64,000 nucleotides of DNA from Desulfobulbaceae bacterium (GCA_020444175.1 JAHLLM010000021.1:24912-88911); one strand, 5' to 3'. Counted from the stretch's first letter, positions 34,404 to 44,001 are shown. Notes: generated by a model not told the origin, from the sequence alone. Translations and numbers: made by a program.

Positions 34404-36500
34404 ATGTTAGAGACATTATTTTCACCTAAAAGTGTAGCTGTTATAGGGGCTTCGAGCTCTCCCAGCAAGGTTGGCCATGTCATATTGTCAAATCTCATCA
34501 AAGGAGGTTTTCAAGGGCCGATTGTGCCGGTGAATCCCTCGGTAGACGAGATACTTGGAGCCCGTTGCTATTCCTCAATCAAGGAATATGGGGACCAGGT
34601 TGAATTAAGTGTTATCGTTCGGCCCCGGCAGTATGCCGAAGAGGCGGTCCGTGATTCACTTGCTGCCGGATGTCGTACAATTATCCTTATTTCATCTGGT
34701 TTTAAGGAGGCGGGGGAGGAAGGATTTGCAATCGAGGAAAAAATAACGTCGCTTTGCAAAAGTCGCGGAGTCCGCTTACTTGGCCCCAACTGCCTTGGTG
34801 TCATTAACACGGAAGGAAAGATTAATGCCTCTTTTGCCGGGGATATGCCCTATAAAGGGGGGATTTCGATCATCTCCCAGTCCGGTGCCATATGTGCCGC
34901 CATGCTGGATCAGGCTGCTACCCATCATCTGGGGCTTGCCAAGATGGTAAGCATGGGCAATAAGGCAGATATCTCGGAAGTTGATCTATTGCGATTTTTG
35001 GCTCGAGACAAGCAGACAAAGGTGGTGGCAGGATATCTTGAGGATATCAAATCCGGGGATGATTTTGTCAAAGCCGCAGAAGAGGCGTCAACTTCAAAAC
35101 CTGTTATCATTCTCAAGGCAGGGACAACGGCAGCCGGTCTTAAGGCCGCTGCTTCACATACAGGTGTTCTTGCCGGAACGGATACGGCATACGGGGCGGC
35201 ATTTATGCGTTCCGGGGTTATCCGGGCAGATACCTTCCAGGATTTGTTTGACTATGCCTCTGCCTTTTCTCTGCAGCCCCTTCCAAAAGGGAAAAAGGTG
35301 CTGATTATCACCAATGCCGGTGGACCAGGAACACTTGTTGCCGATGCCGTTGAAAAGGCCGGGCTTGAGGTTGCGGTTCTGGATCGCAATATCAGTTCAG
35401 CCTTACGCGAGAAGCTCCCCGAAGTCGCCAGCACAGGAAATCCCATTGATGTGCTCGGTGATGCAGACCCGGAACGCTATGCTGAGGCAATTAGAGCTGC
35501 ACAGAATGACGATTCGGTTGATTCAGTCATCGTTATTCTGACACCCCAGGCCATGACCAGGCCGGCTGAAACAGCCCTTGCCATTGCCGCTCAGATTAAC
35601 GGTGAAAAACCTGTTTTTGCCTCATTCATGGGCGGTGAGGGCGTTATGCCGGGCAGGGCAGAGCTCAGTGAAGCCGGGCTCCCTGATTATGATTCCCCTG
35701 AGAGAGCTGTGGCGGCCATAAAGGCCATGTATGAATATTCGGCCTGGAAACAACGTCCTCCCCGTGTGGTGACCCGTTTCCCTGTGAACAGACGCCGCGT
35801 TGAACGTATTATAACCCGTAACCAGCGGACGAACCGCCTTCACCTTGGCGAGGTAAAGGCCAAAAGTATCTTAGAGGCATACGGTTTCAGGATCCCTGAA
35901 GGACATCTTGCCGCAACCTCGGATGAGGCTGTGGAAATTGCCAAGCGATTCGGCTTCCCTGCGGCAATGAAAATAGTCTCTCCTGATATTGTCCATAAAT
36001 CAGACCTTGGCGGAGTGAGACTGAAACTTGCAACCGCCGACGCTGTTCGTGATGCCTATGATCTGATGATGATCCGTATTCGGGAAAAAGCGCCCCAGGC
36101 CAGAATAGAAGGGGTGTATGTGGAAGAGATGATCGATCCGGGCCTGGAGGTCATTATTGGTATGAACCGTGATCCCCAGTTCGGACCCATGCTGATGTTC
36201 GGTCTGGGGGGTATATTTGTCGAAGTGATGAAGGATGTCACCTTTCATCTTGCACCAATCACCTCTGAAGAGGCAAAACAGATGCTGCTTTCCACCCGTT
36301 CCTATGAAATTATGGAAGGCAAGAGGGGACAACATGGGGTTGATCTTGAGGCTATTGCCAACGGCCTGCAGCGTATCAGTCAGCTGACCACTGATTTTTC
36401 CCAGATAGAGGAACTTGATATCAATCCTTTTATCGTAGGGGAAATGGGTTCGGAGCCTGTGGTGGCAGATGCTCGAATGACGTTGTCCAAATTGATTTGA
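34404..36500 (+). CDS. ADP-forming acyl-CoA/acetyl-CoA synthetase, fused alpha-beta
   Basis: 698 residues. Order: CoA-binding Rossmann domain (LFSPKSVAVIGASSSPSKVG, about 5-130), succinyl-CoA-ligase-like domains (ISIISQSGAICAAMLD; SHTGVLAGTDTAY with the phosphorylated His at residue 252), then an ATP-grasp domain from about 480 (GFPAAMKIVSPDIVHKSDLG; GVYVEEMIDPGLEVIIGMNR; ELDINPFIV). The enzyme interconverts acyl-CoA + ADP + Pi with acid + ATP, giving ATP from thioesters. It is followed after 14 bases by a CoA-transferase-GNAT fusion. Together they handle acetate or other short acids. In related PatZ-type proteins this synthetase part is fused to GNAT; here the GNAT sits on the neighbour. Confidence 0.94.
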   Translation: MLETLFSPKSVAVIGASSSPSKVGHVILSNLIKGGFQGPIVPVNPSVDEILGARCYSSIKEYGDQVELSVIVRPRQYAEEAVRDSLAAGCRTIILISSGFKEAGEEGFAIEEKITSLCKSRGVRLLGPNCLGVINTEGKINASFAGDMPYKGGISIISQSGAICAAMLDQAATHHLGLAKMVSMGNKADISEVDLLRFLARDKQTKVVAGYLEDIKSGDDFVKAAEEASTSKPVIILKAGTTAAGLKAAASHTGVLAGTDTAYGAAFMRSGVIRADTFQDLFDYASAFSLQPLPKGKKVLIITNAGGPGTLVADAVEKAGLEVAVLDRNISSALREKLPEVASTGNPIDVLGDADPERYAEAIRAAQNDDSVDSVIVILTPQAMTRPAETALAIAAQINGEKPVFASFMGGEGVMPGRAELSEAGLPDYDSPERAVAAIKAMYEYSAWKQRPPRVVTRFPVNRRRVERIITRNQRTNRLHLGEVKAKSILEAYGFRIPEGHLAATSDEAVEIAKRFGFPAAMKIVSPDIVHKSDLGGVRLKLATADAVRDAYDLMMIRIREKAPQARIEGVYVEEMIDPGLEVIIGMNRDPQFGPMLMFGLGGIFVEVMKDVTFHLAPITSEEAKQMLLSTRSYEIMEGKRGQHGVDLEAIANGLQRISQLTTDFSQIEELDINPFIVGEMGSEPVVADARMTLSKLI

Positions 36501-36514
36501 TGTGAGGAAAAGGC

Positions 36515-38413
36515 ATGCAGCAGCAGAGAGTAAAAAGAAAATTTGATCCTGACTGGCAGGAAAAATATGGGGATATGATCGTTACTCCCAAAAAAGCGCT
36601 TTCCAATATCCGTAACGGCCAGAGGGTTTTTATAGGAACGGGATGCGGAGAACCGCGACTTCTGGTGGAGGCATTGACCAAGCGGGCTGGAGAGTTGGCT
36701 GACGTGGAGATTGTTCATCTGCTCACCAAGGGCGATGCCCCATATGCAAGCCCCAAACTTGCAGACAGCTTTTCTGTGAACAGTTTTTTTATCGGCCAGA
36801 ATGTGAGAGGGCTTATCCAGGAAGGTATGGGAAGCTATACACCCATGCTGCTCTCTGATATTCCGGAGCTTTTTAAATCCGGCAAGCTCCCTCTTGATGT
36901 GGTGCTCATTCAGGTAAGTGAGCCGGACATGCTGGGCAAGGTGAGTCTCGGCATCTCTGTTGATATTGTGAAAAGTGCTGCGGAGAACGGATCTCTGGTA
37001 ATAGCCCAGGTCAACAAGCAGATGCCCTGGACCTATGGGGACAGCCGTTTGGACATCTACGATCTGGATCTTCTGGTTCCCACCGACATGCCTCTCATCG
37101 AAAGACCGTCAAAACCGATGAACGAGGTGACCCGGAAGATAGCCCAATACATCACTGCTTTGGTGGAGGATGGTTCCACCATTGAATTCGGACTGGGGCG
37201 TATTCCCGGAATAGGAAGGATTCCCGCTGCGTGCTTGAGTTTTCTGCATGAAAAAAAGGATCTTGGCATCCATACCGAACTTATCACCGATTCCGTTATT
37301 GATCTGGTGGAGTCCGGCGCCATCACGGGCAGCAGAAAGACAACCGACCAGGGAAAAATTGTCACAAGTTTTTGTATGGGGACCCAAAGGCTTTATGATT
37401 TTGTCAATGAAAACCCTCTCTTTTCCTTCAGACCGACAGAATATGTCAATGATCAGCATATCATCAGTCGCCAGCATAAGATGGTGGCTATTAATATGGC
37501 TCTGGAGATTGATCTGACCGGACAGGTCTGCTCTGACTCCCATGGAGATAAGTTTTATTCCGGTATCGGAGGCCAGGTCGATTTTAACAGGGGGGCAGCC
37601 CGCTCCAAGGGCGGAAAAGCGATTATTGTTGTTTCGTCAACTTCGGAAAATGAACAACGGTCCCGTATCGTTACCCACTTGAGTCCGGGAGCCGGGGTGG
37701 TCACCACCAGAGGAGAGGCCCACTATATTGTAAGCGAATTCGGCGTTGCCTTCCTGCATGGGAAAAATATTGAAGAAAGAGCACTTGCCCTGATCAGTAT
37801 CGCCCATCCAAAGTTTCGGGAACAGCTCCTTAGGGAGGCTATTGAGGCCAAGTACCTGAGTCCGGAGTTCTCGGATGTGGGCGATAAATTTGTAGTGGCT
37901 TCCGAGGACATGAAAACATCCCTTCTTCTTGATGACGGTACATTGATTAATTTTCGTCCCATTCATCCTACGGATGAACATAAGATGCGTAACCTTCTCT
38001 ATAATCTTTCCCAGGAAACACTCTATTACCGGTTCATGAGCCAGAGTACCCGGTTCGGCCATGCCCAGATTCAGAATTTTGTTTATATTGATCATCGTAA
38101 GGATGTGGCAATAGTCGGCACCCTTCCCGAGGTCCATGGCGAGAAGATTGTTGCTGTAGGCCGTTATTATCTTGATGAACGGACAAACAGGGCGGAAGTT
38201 GCCTTTATTGTCCATGATAACTGGCAGAATCGTCATATTGGTTCATTTTTGTTCCGTCATCTGGTCACCATTGCCAAACGCAGTGGAATATCAGGGTTTA
38301 CGGCGGAGGTGCTGCGGGAGAATAAGCGGATGCAGGCGATATTTAATAACGCCGGCTTTCAGGTTGCAAGCCAGCTGGAGGAAGGGGTTTACAGCTTTAG
38401 TATTGATTTCTGA
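36515..38413 (+). CDS. Acetyl-CoA hydrolase/CoA-transferase fused to a GNAT acetyltransferase
   Basis: 632 residues. Residues about 20-460 are an acetyl-CoA hydrolase/transferase: RVFIGTGCGEPRLLVEAL, IEFGLGRIPGIG, INMALEIDLTGQVCSDS (the family's catalytic Glu lies here) and YSGIGGQVDFNRGAARSKGG. From about 475 a GNAT domain follows: FRPIHPTDEHKMRNLLYNLS at its start and AEVAFIVHDNWQNRHIGSFL, the acetyl-CoA-binding Q/R-x-x-G-x-G/A region. Such fusions may acetylate lysines of acyl-CoA enzymes as feedback control. The gene starts 14 bases after the ADP-forming synthetase, so that enzyme is the likely partner or target (inference). Confidence 0.92.
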   Translation: MQQQRVKRKFDPDWQEKYGDMIVTPKKALSNIRNGQRVFIGTGCGEPRLLVEALTKRAGELADVEIVHLLTKGDAPYASPKLADSFSVNSFFIGQNVRGLIQEGMGSYTPMLLSDIPELFKSGKLPLDVVLIQVSEPDMLGKVSLGISVDIVKSAAENGSLVIAQVNKQMPWTYGDSRLDIYDLDLLVPTDMPLIERPSKPMNEVTRKIAQYITALVEDGSTIEFGLGRIPGIGRIPAACLSFLHEKKDLGIHTELITDSVIDLVESGAITGSRKTTDQGKIVTSFCMGTQRLYDFVNENPLFSFRPTEYVNDQHIISRQHKMVAINMALEIDLTGQVCSDSHGDKFYSGIGGQVDFNRGAARSKGGKAIIVVSSTSENEQRSRIVTHLSPGAGVVTTRGEAHYIVSEFGVAFLHGKNIEERALALISIAHPKFREQLLREAIEAKYLSPEFSDVGDKFVVASEDMKTSLLLDDGTLINFRPIHPTDEHKMRNLLYNLSQETLYYRFMSQSTRFGHAQIQNFVYIDHRKDVAIVGTLPEVHGEKIVAVGRYYLDERTNRAEVAFIVHDNWQNRHIGSFLFRHLVTIAKRSGISGFTAEVLRENKRMQAIFNNAGFQVASQLEEGVYSFSIDF

Positions 38414-38490
38414 CAGGTTTGAAAAGAAAACGGACAGGGAAGAAGAACGACATCAAGATAGAGACGAATTGGAGTATTGACCTCAGAGGT

Positions 38491-38539
38491 CACGAAGAGC
38501 ACGAAGGGAGAAAAAATCCTTTCTTCGTGCGCTTCGTGG
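38491..38539. repeat. CACGAAG palindromic repeat between convergent genes
   Basis: CACGAAGAGCACGAAG pairs with CTTCGTGCGCTTCGTG apart from one mismatch, around an A-rich loop. It lies between the convergent ends of the CoA-transferase-GNAT gene and fmdB. No T run, so it is a dispersed repeat that may also act as a transcript-end hairpin. Confidence 0.75.
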
Positions 38540-38588
38540 TAATCAGATATTTATTTTATCTCGGCCAAACTGGCCGCTTGATTTAAGC

Positions 38589-38810
38589 TCAGGAGAAGCC
38601 GCCCCTGGAAACACAGCTGCCAAGGGGTTTTCCAATGGGAGTAGAATTGCCGGAGTTTAATCGATAGCTTGAAGCAGAAATGGTTTTTTTCACTTTTTTG
38701 CTGCCGCATTTGGGGCAGCAAACCTCATCCAGGGCAGTTGTCGAGCTGGAAGTAAGCAGCGACTCAAAGAGTTTGTTGCAATCCTGGCAACGAAATTCAT
38801 AAATGGGCAT
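38589..38810 (-). CDS. FmdB-family zinc ribbon protein
   Basis: 73 residues with AAGGAG 9 bases before the ATG. The start MPIYEFRCQDCNKLFESL and the CPKCGS pair give a four-Cys zinc ribbon exactly as in the FmdB family. The Gly/Ser-rich tail is of low complexity. The family was named from a putative regulator of formamidase/formylmethanofuran genes, but its function in most bacteria is unknown. It is transcribed alone, convergent with the CoA-transferase gene. Confidence 0.9.
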   Translation of the reverse strand: MPIYEFRCQDCNKLFESLLTSSSTTALDEVCCPKCGSKKVKKTISASSYRLNSGNSTPIGKPLGSCVSRGGFS

Positions 38811-39007
38811 TGGTGTTCTCCTTACTGACGAGTAATAATGGTGTAATATTAATTTTTTGTAGTCATTATTCAGGTTATAGTCTGTTGGTATTGCTGCTTT
38901 GGGACAAGCCTTTGCAGACAGACACGTACTAAGATTTTGTTTTTAAGCATGTTCTTAAATATATGACAGCCCCACGGGGATGTCCAGTAAAAAAATAAGG
39001 AGTGGAA

Positions 39008-39688
39008 ATGGATTTTCAGGCCCATCTCAAAAATATGTGGCAGATGATGCAGGAGGAATTTGTTGTTTTTTTTGTGGGCGGCATGCTTATTCAACTCCTC
39101 GTCTCCGTCACCCTTGGTATTTTAACCGGTCCTCTCATGGGTGGTTATCTGCTTCTTATGGTCCACTGGCTTAAAACTGGAGAGCGATGCGAGTTTAATG
39201 ATCTTTTCAGTGGCATGCAACGTTTTGCAGCCCTTTTCCCCGCCTTTTTTCTGGTACTTCTGGTATTTCTGGGCTTTATGCTGTTTATCCTGCCGGGGGT
39301 GGTTATGACCGTCTGGTGGGTGTATGTTGTTATTCTGATGGCGGATAAGAACATGACCATGGGTGAAGCGATGAACGCCAGTAAAGACAAGGTCAGTGAA
39401 AAAGGCTTTTTCATGCATTTTGTTTTTCTGTTGATGATCTCGGTTGTTCCCACCTTCTTACTGGCAATTGTGGCAGCCCTTATTCCGCCCCTGGCTGTGC
39501 TGCAGTATTTTCTTTTTCCTCTCCAGTGTGCCTGCGTGGCAAGCCTCTATCTTGAGCAGTTTGAAGGAATCAACCCGGCAGAGCGCGGGAACTCTTTATC
39601 CCGAAATGCTCCGCCTCCTCCACCATCTGAGCCTCCGGTTCCCCCAACTCCACCACCACTTCCGCCGACAGAACGCGCGATGGGGTAG
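39008..39688 (+). CDS. Polytopic membrane protein with proline-rich tail
   Basis: 226 residues from the ATG at 39008, preceded by AAGGAG at 5-6 bases; a GTG two codons earlier overlaps that site. Four to five hydrophobic helices occur: FVVFFVGGMLIQLLVSVTLG, GPLMGGYLLLMV, FPAFFLVLLVFLGFMLFILP, MTVWWVYVVILMA and FVFLLMISVVPTFLLAIVAA. ADKNMTMGEAMNASKDKV is a cytosolic loop of a kind found in DUF975-like proteins, which I consider the nearest family. After residue 195 comes a Pro-rich tail (APPPPPSEPPVPPTPPPLP) likely to be an unfolded linker or binding site. Function unknown. Confidence 0.75.
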   Translation: MDFQAHLKNMWQMMQEEFVVFFVGGMLIQLLVSVTLGILTGPLMGGYLLLMVHWLKTGERCEFNDLFSGMQRFAALFPAFFLVLLVFLGFMLFILPGVVMTVWWVYVVILMADKNMTMGEAMNASKDKVSEKGFFMHFVFLLMISVVPTFLLAIVAALIPPLAVLQYFLFPLQCACVASLYLEQFEGINPAERGNSLSRNAPPPPPSEPPVPPTPPPLPPTERAMG

Positions 39689-39723
39689 CGAGAAAAAAAT
39701 CCTGCGAACTCTGTTCCTTCACA

Positions 39724-39860
39724 GACTGTTGAAAAACTACTGCGCTTGCTGATACTGCGTCAAAATTCGGCTCAAAATGCTCATTTACTCCATGTAAACT
39801 GTGCTTTTTCGCCTCATTTTTCCTTGTCTCCGCTACGCTCGCTACATTTTTCAACAGCCT
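39724..39860. repeat. MITE-like element with CTGTTGAAAAA ends
   Basis: Terminal inverted repeats CTGTTGAAAAA (39726-39736) and TTTTTCAACAG (39847-39857) are perfect. A short central palindrome TTTAC-TCCAT-GTAAA is present. The element ends two bases before the stop codon of the vanZ gene, and has no coding capacity. Confidence 0.8.
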
Positions 39861-39862
39861 GT

Positions 39863-40255
39863 TCAGAGTCTGTCCGTTAAAGTGTGCTTTTGACTGTGCA
39901 TCCTGCAGCACCATATTGCCCAGAACAAGACAACCATTCCGGCACCACAGGTGTCTGCCACAATATCCCGCCAGTCAGGCGAACGATTGGGGATAAAGGA
40001 TTGATGAAATTCGTCGGTCAGGCCATAGAGGAAACTTAAAAAAAGAACAACAGCAGCAATTCTGAGTAATGATTTTTCCTTGGCCCACGGGTAAAGGGCA
40101 AAGAGAATACTTGCCGCCAGGACGGCATAAGCCGTGGCATGGGCCAATTTGTCCATGCCCATCTTGAGAGAGGGGAGGTTGTCTCCGGGGGTGTGGGAAA
40201 GAAAAAAAATGGTACTCATAATAAAAAACATGGGTAGAAATCGAAGGGCTTTCAT
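39863..40255 (-). CDS. VanZ-like membrane protein
   Basis: 130 residues, with about four membrane helices. The VanZ pattern is clear: FFLSHTPGDNLPSL, MDKLAHATAYAVLAASILFA and LYGLTDEFHQSFIPNRSPDW with the following RDIVADTCGA. In enterococci VanZ gives low-level teicoplanin resistance, but most VanZ-like proteins have no known role. The C-terminal few residues (KHTLTDRL) border directly on the repeat element at 39724-39860, so the original C-terminus may have been altered by its arrival. Confidence 0.9.
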   Translation of the reverse strand: MKALRFLPMFFIMSTIFFLSHTPGDNLPSLKMGMDKLAHATAYAVLAASILFALYPWAKEKSLLRIAAVVLFLSFLYGLTDEFHQSFIPNRSPDWRDIVADTCGAGMVVLFWAIWCCRMHSQKHTLTDRL

Positions 40256-40405
40256 CACGGATCAAAGAAGGGCGCGTTCGTCAACTGCGAAAGAAAAAGG
40301 GTGAAGGCGGGTGAGAAGTGTGGAGTTGAAGACTGAGAGTATGCCAAAAGTAAGTCCTCTCATTTTATGGTTCTCAATCAAAACTCCACACTTCTTTTGC
40401 GACTT

Positions 40406-40921
40406 CTAGCCGACACTCATTTCATCCTCATTAAGATGGATGCTGTCGAGAAGTTCCTTTGGGAATTTTTTGCGAATGCGTTTGATGGCGGCAAAAATAG
40501 AATGGGCCGGATAATCTTCCCAGGTTGTTACCGCATCATCCGCATAGGCAGTGGTGACGAATTGTTTTTTCTTAATGGCAAAGCGGTGGGTCCAGTTGAT
40601 TTCAATGGTTTCCGGATTCTCATCCATTTCAACTTCAATTTTCTCGCCGTTCTGCGCCACCTGTACGGCATCCATATCCGTTATTTCCAGGAGCCAGGCG
40701 TCACCATTCTCAGTGGCTAACAGAATAAATACACCAAGGGCTTTCACCAGTTTTTCTTTTCTGGAGGCAATTTCCTGAAGTTTTTCAATTTCACTTGCCA
40801 GGGTAATTTTTTGCTGTTGTTCCTGGTCCTGTGTCGGTTTAAATTCGACCTTGCCGTGACAGCATTTTTTATATTTCAGTCCACTGCCGCAGGGGCAGGG
40901 TTCATTGCGTCCGATTTTCAT
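40406..40921 (-). CDS. SEC-C motif zinc-binding protein
   Basis: 171 residues, AAGGA 7 bases before the ATG. The N-terminus is a SEC-C motif, [20 protein letters not shown] with a following H, which binds one zinc ion as in the SecA tail. The rest (about 30-171) is an acidic alpha/beta domain with a coiled segment ([20 protein letters not shown]) and no recognised family. SEC-C proteins often interact with SecB, the ribosome or nucleic acid. The gene stands between vanZ and a MITE-like element. Confidence 0.85.
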   Translation of the reverse strand: MKIGRNEPCPCGSGLKYKKCCHGKVEFKPTQDQEQQQKITLASEIEKLQEIASRKEKLVKALGVFILLATENGDAWLLEITDMDAVQVAQNGEKIEVEMDENPETIEINWTHRFAIKKKQFVTTAYADDAVTTWEDYPAHSIFAAIKRIRKKFPKELLDSIHLNEDEMSVG

Positions 40922-41014
40922 GAGCTATCCTTGTAAATAAGTTTGAGGTGTTAATCTGCAGTGCTTGATCTGCTATTCGGGGAAAAGTGAATCTATCGTC
41001 CCCACTGTTTAACG

Positions 41015-41157
41015 AGTGTCTGTCAATAAATGGCCCTTTTGCCCGATATCTGCGTCATGCTTAAAAAATTATCCTCGGAATATCGCCTATATGCCTCCGG
41101 TAATTTTTTGCGCAATCCTTGATCTCGAACAAAATGACCTATTTCTGGACAGACACT
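41015..41157. repeat. ATAAATGGCCCTTTTGCC-type MITE-like element, copy 2
   Basis: 143 bases with perfect 10-base inverted ends, AGTGTCTGTC (41015-41024) and GACAGACACT (41148-41157). Internal sequence matches 30868-31030 over most of its length. It lies downstream of the penicillin-binding protein gene and fills most of the 299-base gap. Confidence 0.88.
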
Positions 41158-41220
41158 AACGAGCATTATTGAAAAAGGTACTATAATTAACCATTTTCAG
41201 GGCGTTATTGTCAATTGCCA

Positions 41221-44001
41221 TCAGTTCATTTTTACAATTTTTTCCTGACTGGCATAGTAACGAACCAGTTCTTCAAAGAGGTCGTCCTTGCCTGTGTATA
41301 TCTGATTCCGGCTGTTTAAAATCTGTTGCAGGGCTTCCTGGTAGGCATCAACTCCAATAACGCTTTCGTGGATGTAATGCTTGCCGGATTTCTCCTCAAG
41401 CAGACGTTTCATATAGCGGTCAACATTGGCCCAATAAACGTGATTGTTGCGGAAATGAGGGTTGTTGCGTTTGGCGCTTTCAATCTCTTTGTCCATCATG
41501 GCCTGCAATTCCGTTTGAAAGAGGTGATTATATATCTTGCCTGCTATTTTTACAGGCCCCTGTCCCGAAGTGCCGACGCTGTTCATCCCTCCGCTGTTGG
41601 TCGTTACCAGGACAATCATGGTCATGGTTTTATCCGAATGGGCCTGTCGGTCCTGGTAGGGGTTGAAATGGCTGATAAAAAGCGTTGCCTTACCCCCTGG
41701 GGCAGTCCCTGTTTTACCGGAAACAAGATTTTTGTGGTATTTGAATTCCGATTTCATGCTGGCCCCTGTTCCCCGGTTGCAGACCTGATAGAGGGCCTGC
41801 ATTTCGTCTTGTCTGATTTTTTTTGAATCAAAAAGGGCAATGGGTTTCTGGTCAAGGTCGCGGTCTCTCTCAAAAATGATTTTGTTGTCAACCAGGATAC
41901 GTTTAACAAACGAAGGTTCCCTGTAATCCCCATCAAGAAAGGCATTGTATATGCCAAGCCATTTCTGGACGTCAACATCCGAGGCACCTATGCCAAAGGG
42001 CCAGAAACGGGCATCATCTCTATTGTAGTTCACTCCGATCCGGTCCAGGGCAAGGAGCAGGGAATTTCTGACTCTTGAGTTTGAATAAAGCCGGGCAAAA
42101 ATGGTATTCACCGACAATACCTGGGCCTCAAGCAGGGAATATTTGCGGCCCAGATAACGGTTTTTTCCTTTGCCTTCCCGGTCATAGGGGTACCAGTTCC
42201 GGGGCAGCCAGATCTTTTTACCCGCACTTTCCGAATATTTATATTCAATGGGTTTGTCTTCAAAAAGGGTTTGCAGACTTGAATTATTTGAAGTCATGGC
42301 AAAATAGGCAATAAGCGGTTTGATTGTAGAGGCCGGGGTGAGTTTGGCCTGTTTATTCATGAGGTCAATGATGATGGGATTACTTTCATTTTCCTGTCGT
42401 TCATTTCCTCCTCTGATAAATTCTTTGCCGCCTACATAGGAAAGGATTTCACCCTGCTGGTTTATAATGATGATGCCGGCGTTGACATTCTGGTAAAGAT
42501 TATCCATGAAGCCTTCAAAATCAGTGTACGGAGGGGTGATATTTCTTTTTTGAAAGCGCTTCAGGTCTTTTTCCCACAGTTTTTTATTTCTTTTCTTCAG
42601 GATTTTGTGATAGCCGGGGCTGTTTAAGAAGGCGGAAATGGCCTCCTTGTTTTTTTGAACCAGATCCAGGTTCACAGCGGTTTCCACAACCACATCGCCG
42701 CGAACGTCAAGCATCAGTTCGGCTCCGGAAAAGGTTTTGCCGTCAATGGAGTAATTTTTGGAGCACACTTCCCTGATCACATTCCAGGAGGTCCACTCTT
42801 CCTCACCGTAGAGGGGCGAATGATAATCGCGGAAACCGATTCTGCGGATGGACTCTTCATCCGTTATGCGCCATTGATCGCGTTGTTCCGGGGTTATTTC
42901 TTCCAGCTTGGTCAGGTAATCCAGGGCGAGATTTATTTTGTTGATTGCTTCCCTGGCGTGGCGCAGCTGTTTTTTGTCCAGCTCGTCAAAGCTTTTGCCT
43001 TTCAGCAATTGATAAAAAGCGAGTTGTCGATTGTGGTTGGGGATGAAGGAGGAAATGGCCACCAACTGCTGCAGGTTCAGATCTTCAAGTTCCATCTTAA
43101 AGTAGTTCTGGGCAGCGGCACTGAAGCCGTACATATTGCTGCCTACGGGAACGGTGTTGATATAAAAATCAAGATTTTTGTCTTTGCCGAATTTTGCCAC
43201 CATCATATAGGCGACAATGATTTCCTCAAGTTTATTGGCAATGGTGCGGTCGCTGTTTCCCAGTATTTTTTTTGCATTTTGCATAATAATCGTACTGGCG
43301 CCACGTGGATGGCCACTCAGGGTATCCTTGACTGCTCCGGCAAGATTTGGCCAGCTAACCCCGGCATGGATAAGAAATGTGTTCACATGCCATGGATTTT
43401 TTTCATGGGGCAGAAGATAATGATCTTCACAGGCAAGTAAGGCCATCTTTACCTTGAAGGGAATTTCCTGGGTTACTTTTCTCTTGCCGTAGGATTTGAT
43501 GATTCCTCCGCCCGTATCAACGATTTTGGCTGAATGGGCATAGGTCGCCAGGTTCTCGGGCACCCTTTGTACCGGTGCTGTATCATAGAGGGTACGGGCA
43601 ATGAAAAATTCGACTATATGCTGCGTGGGGCCGGGAAGGGTGTTGATTACAAAGAGGAATAAGAGAATGATCGCCGTGAGTTTAAAAACACGGGGCATCC
43701 AGAACGAGATAAGGAAAACCATGCGACTGAAAGGGTTTTCCCAGGGAAAGACGATTTTTTTTGTCGGATTTTTCTCCAGCTCTTTTATGTATTTATAATA
43801 GGTTTCTTCAAGGTGCTTGCTTTCCCGCAGGCGGCGCAATATTTTTTTTTCAGAGATGCCTTTTTTCAGGTCACGCGGAGAAAAGGTGTGCTGGAATGCC
43901 TTATATTTGATCGCCTTTTGCTTGAGGGATTGCTGTTCGTTCGTCTCGGAAGAATCATTTCCCTGCTTGTTTTTTTTATTTTGCGAATCTTCAGTGGTCA
44001 T
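41221..44001 (-). CDS. Class A penicillin-binding protein (transglycosylase/transpeptidase)
   Basis: 926 residues. A charged cytosolic tail of about 95 residues precedes one membrane anchor (LTAIILLFLFVINTLPG, about 108-124). The GT51 domain contains LLACEDHYLLPHE with catalytic Glu192 and RGASTIIMQNAKKIL. The transpeptidase domain has the three penicillin-fold motifs: STIK (about residue 558), SVN and KTG (SGKTGTAPGG, about 763). It polymerises and crosslinks peptidoglycan in the periplasm. It is longer than E. coli PBP1b and its GT51 signature (HPRGASTIIMQ rather than GGSTITQQ) is divergent. The charged tail, with many Lys/Gln/Glu, could bind a cytosolic partner. No shape or division genes are adjacent. 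Confidence 0.93.
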   Translation of the reverse strand: MTTEDSQNKKNKQGNDSSETNEQQSLKQKAIKYKAFQHTFSPRDLKKGISEKKILRRLRESKHLEETYYKYIKELEKNPTKKIVFPWENPFSRMVFLISFWMPRVFKLTAIILLFLFVINTLPGPTQHIVEFFIARTLYDTAPVQRVPENLATYAHSAKIVDTGGGIIKSYGKRKVTQEIPFKVKMALLACEDHYLLPHEKNPWHVNTFLIHAGVSWPNLAGAVKDTLSGHPRGASTIIMQNAKKILGNSDRTIANKLEEIIVAYMMVAKFGKDKNLDFYINTVPVGSNMYGFSAAAQNYFKMELEDLNLQQLVAISSFIPNHNRQLAFYQLLKGKSFDELDKKQLRHAREAINKINLALDYLTKLEEITPEQRDQWRITDEESIRRIGFRDYHSPLYGEEEWTSWNVIREVCSKNYSIDGKTFSGAELMLDVRGDVVVETAVNLDLVQKNKEAISAFLNSPGYHKILKKRNKKLWEKDLKRFQKRNITPPYTDFEGFMDNLYQNVNAGIIIINQQGEILSYVGGKEFIRGGNERQENESNPIIIDLMNKQAKLTPASTIKPLIAYFAMTSNNSSLQTLFEDKPIEYKYSESAGKKIWLPRNWYPYDREGKGKNRYLGRKYSLLEAQVLSVNTIFARLYSNSRVRNSLLLALDRIGVNYNRDDARFWPFGIGASDVDVQKWLGIYNAFLDGDYREPSFVKRILVDNKIIFERDRDLDQKPIALFDSKKIRQDEMQALYQVCNRGTGASMKSEFKYHKNLVSGKTGTAPGGKATLFISHFNPYQDRQAHSDKTMTMIVLVTTNSGGMNSVGTSGQGPVKIAGKIYNHLFQTELQAMMDKEIESAKRNNPHFRNNHVYWANVDRYMKRLLEEKSGKHYIHESVIGVDAYQEALQQILNSRNQIYTGKDDLFEELVRYYASQEKIVKMN

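Noticed and set aside
42655..43440. 261-codon plus-strand frame
   Set aside because: Fully antisense to the penicillin-binding protein gene, whose catalytic motifs fix the true strand.
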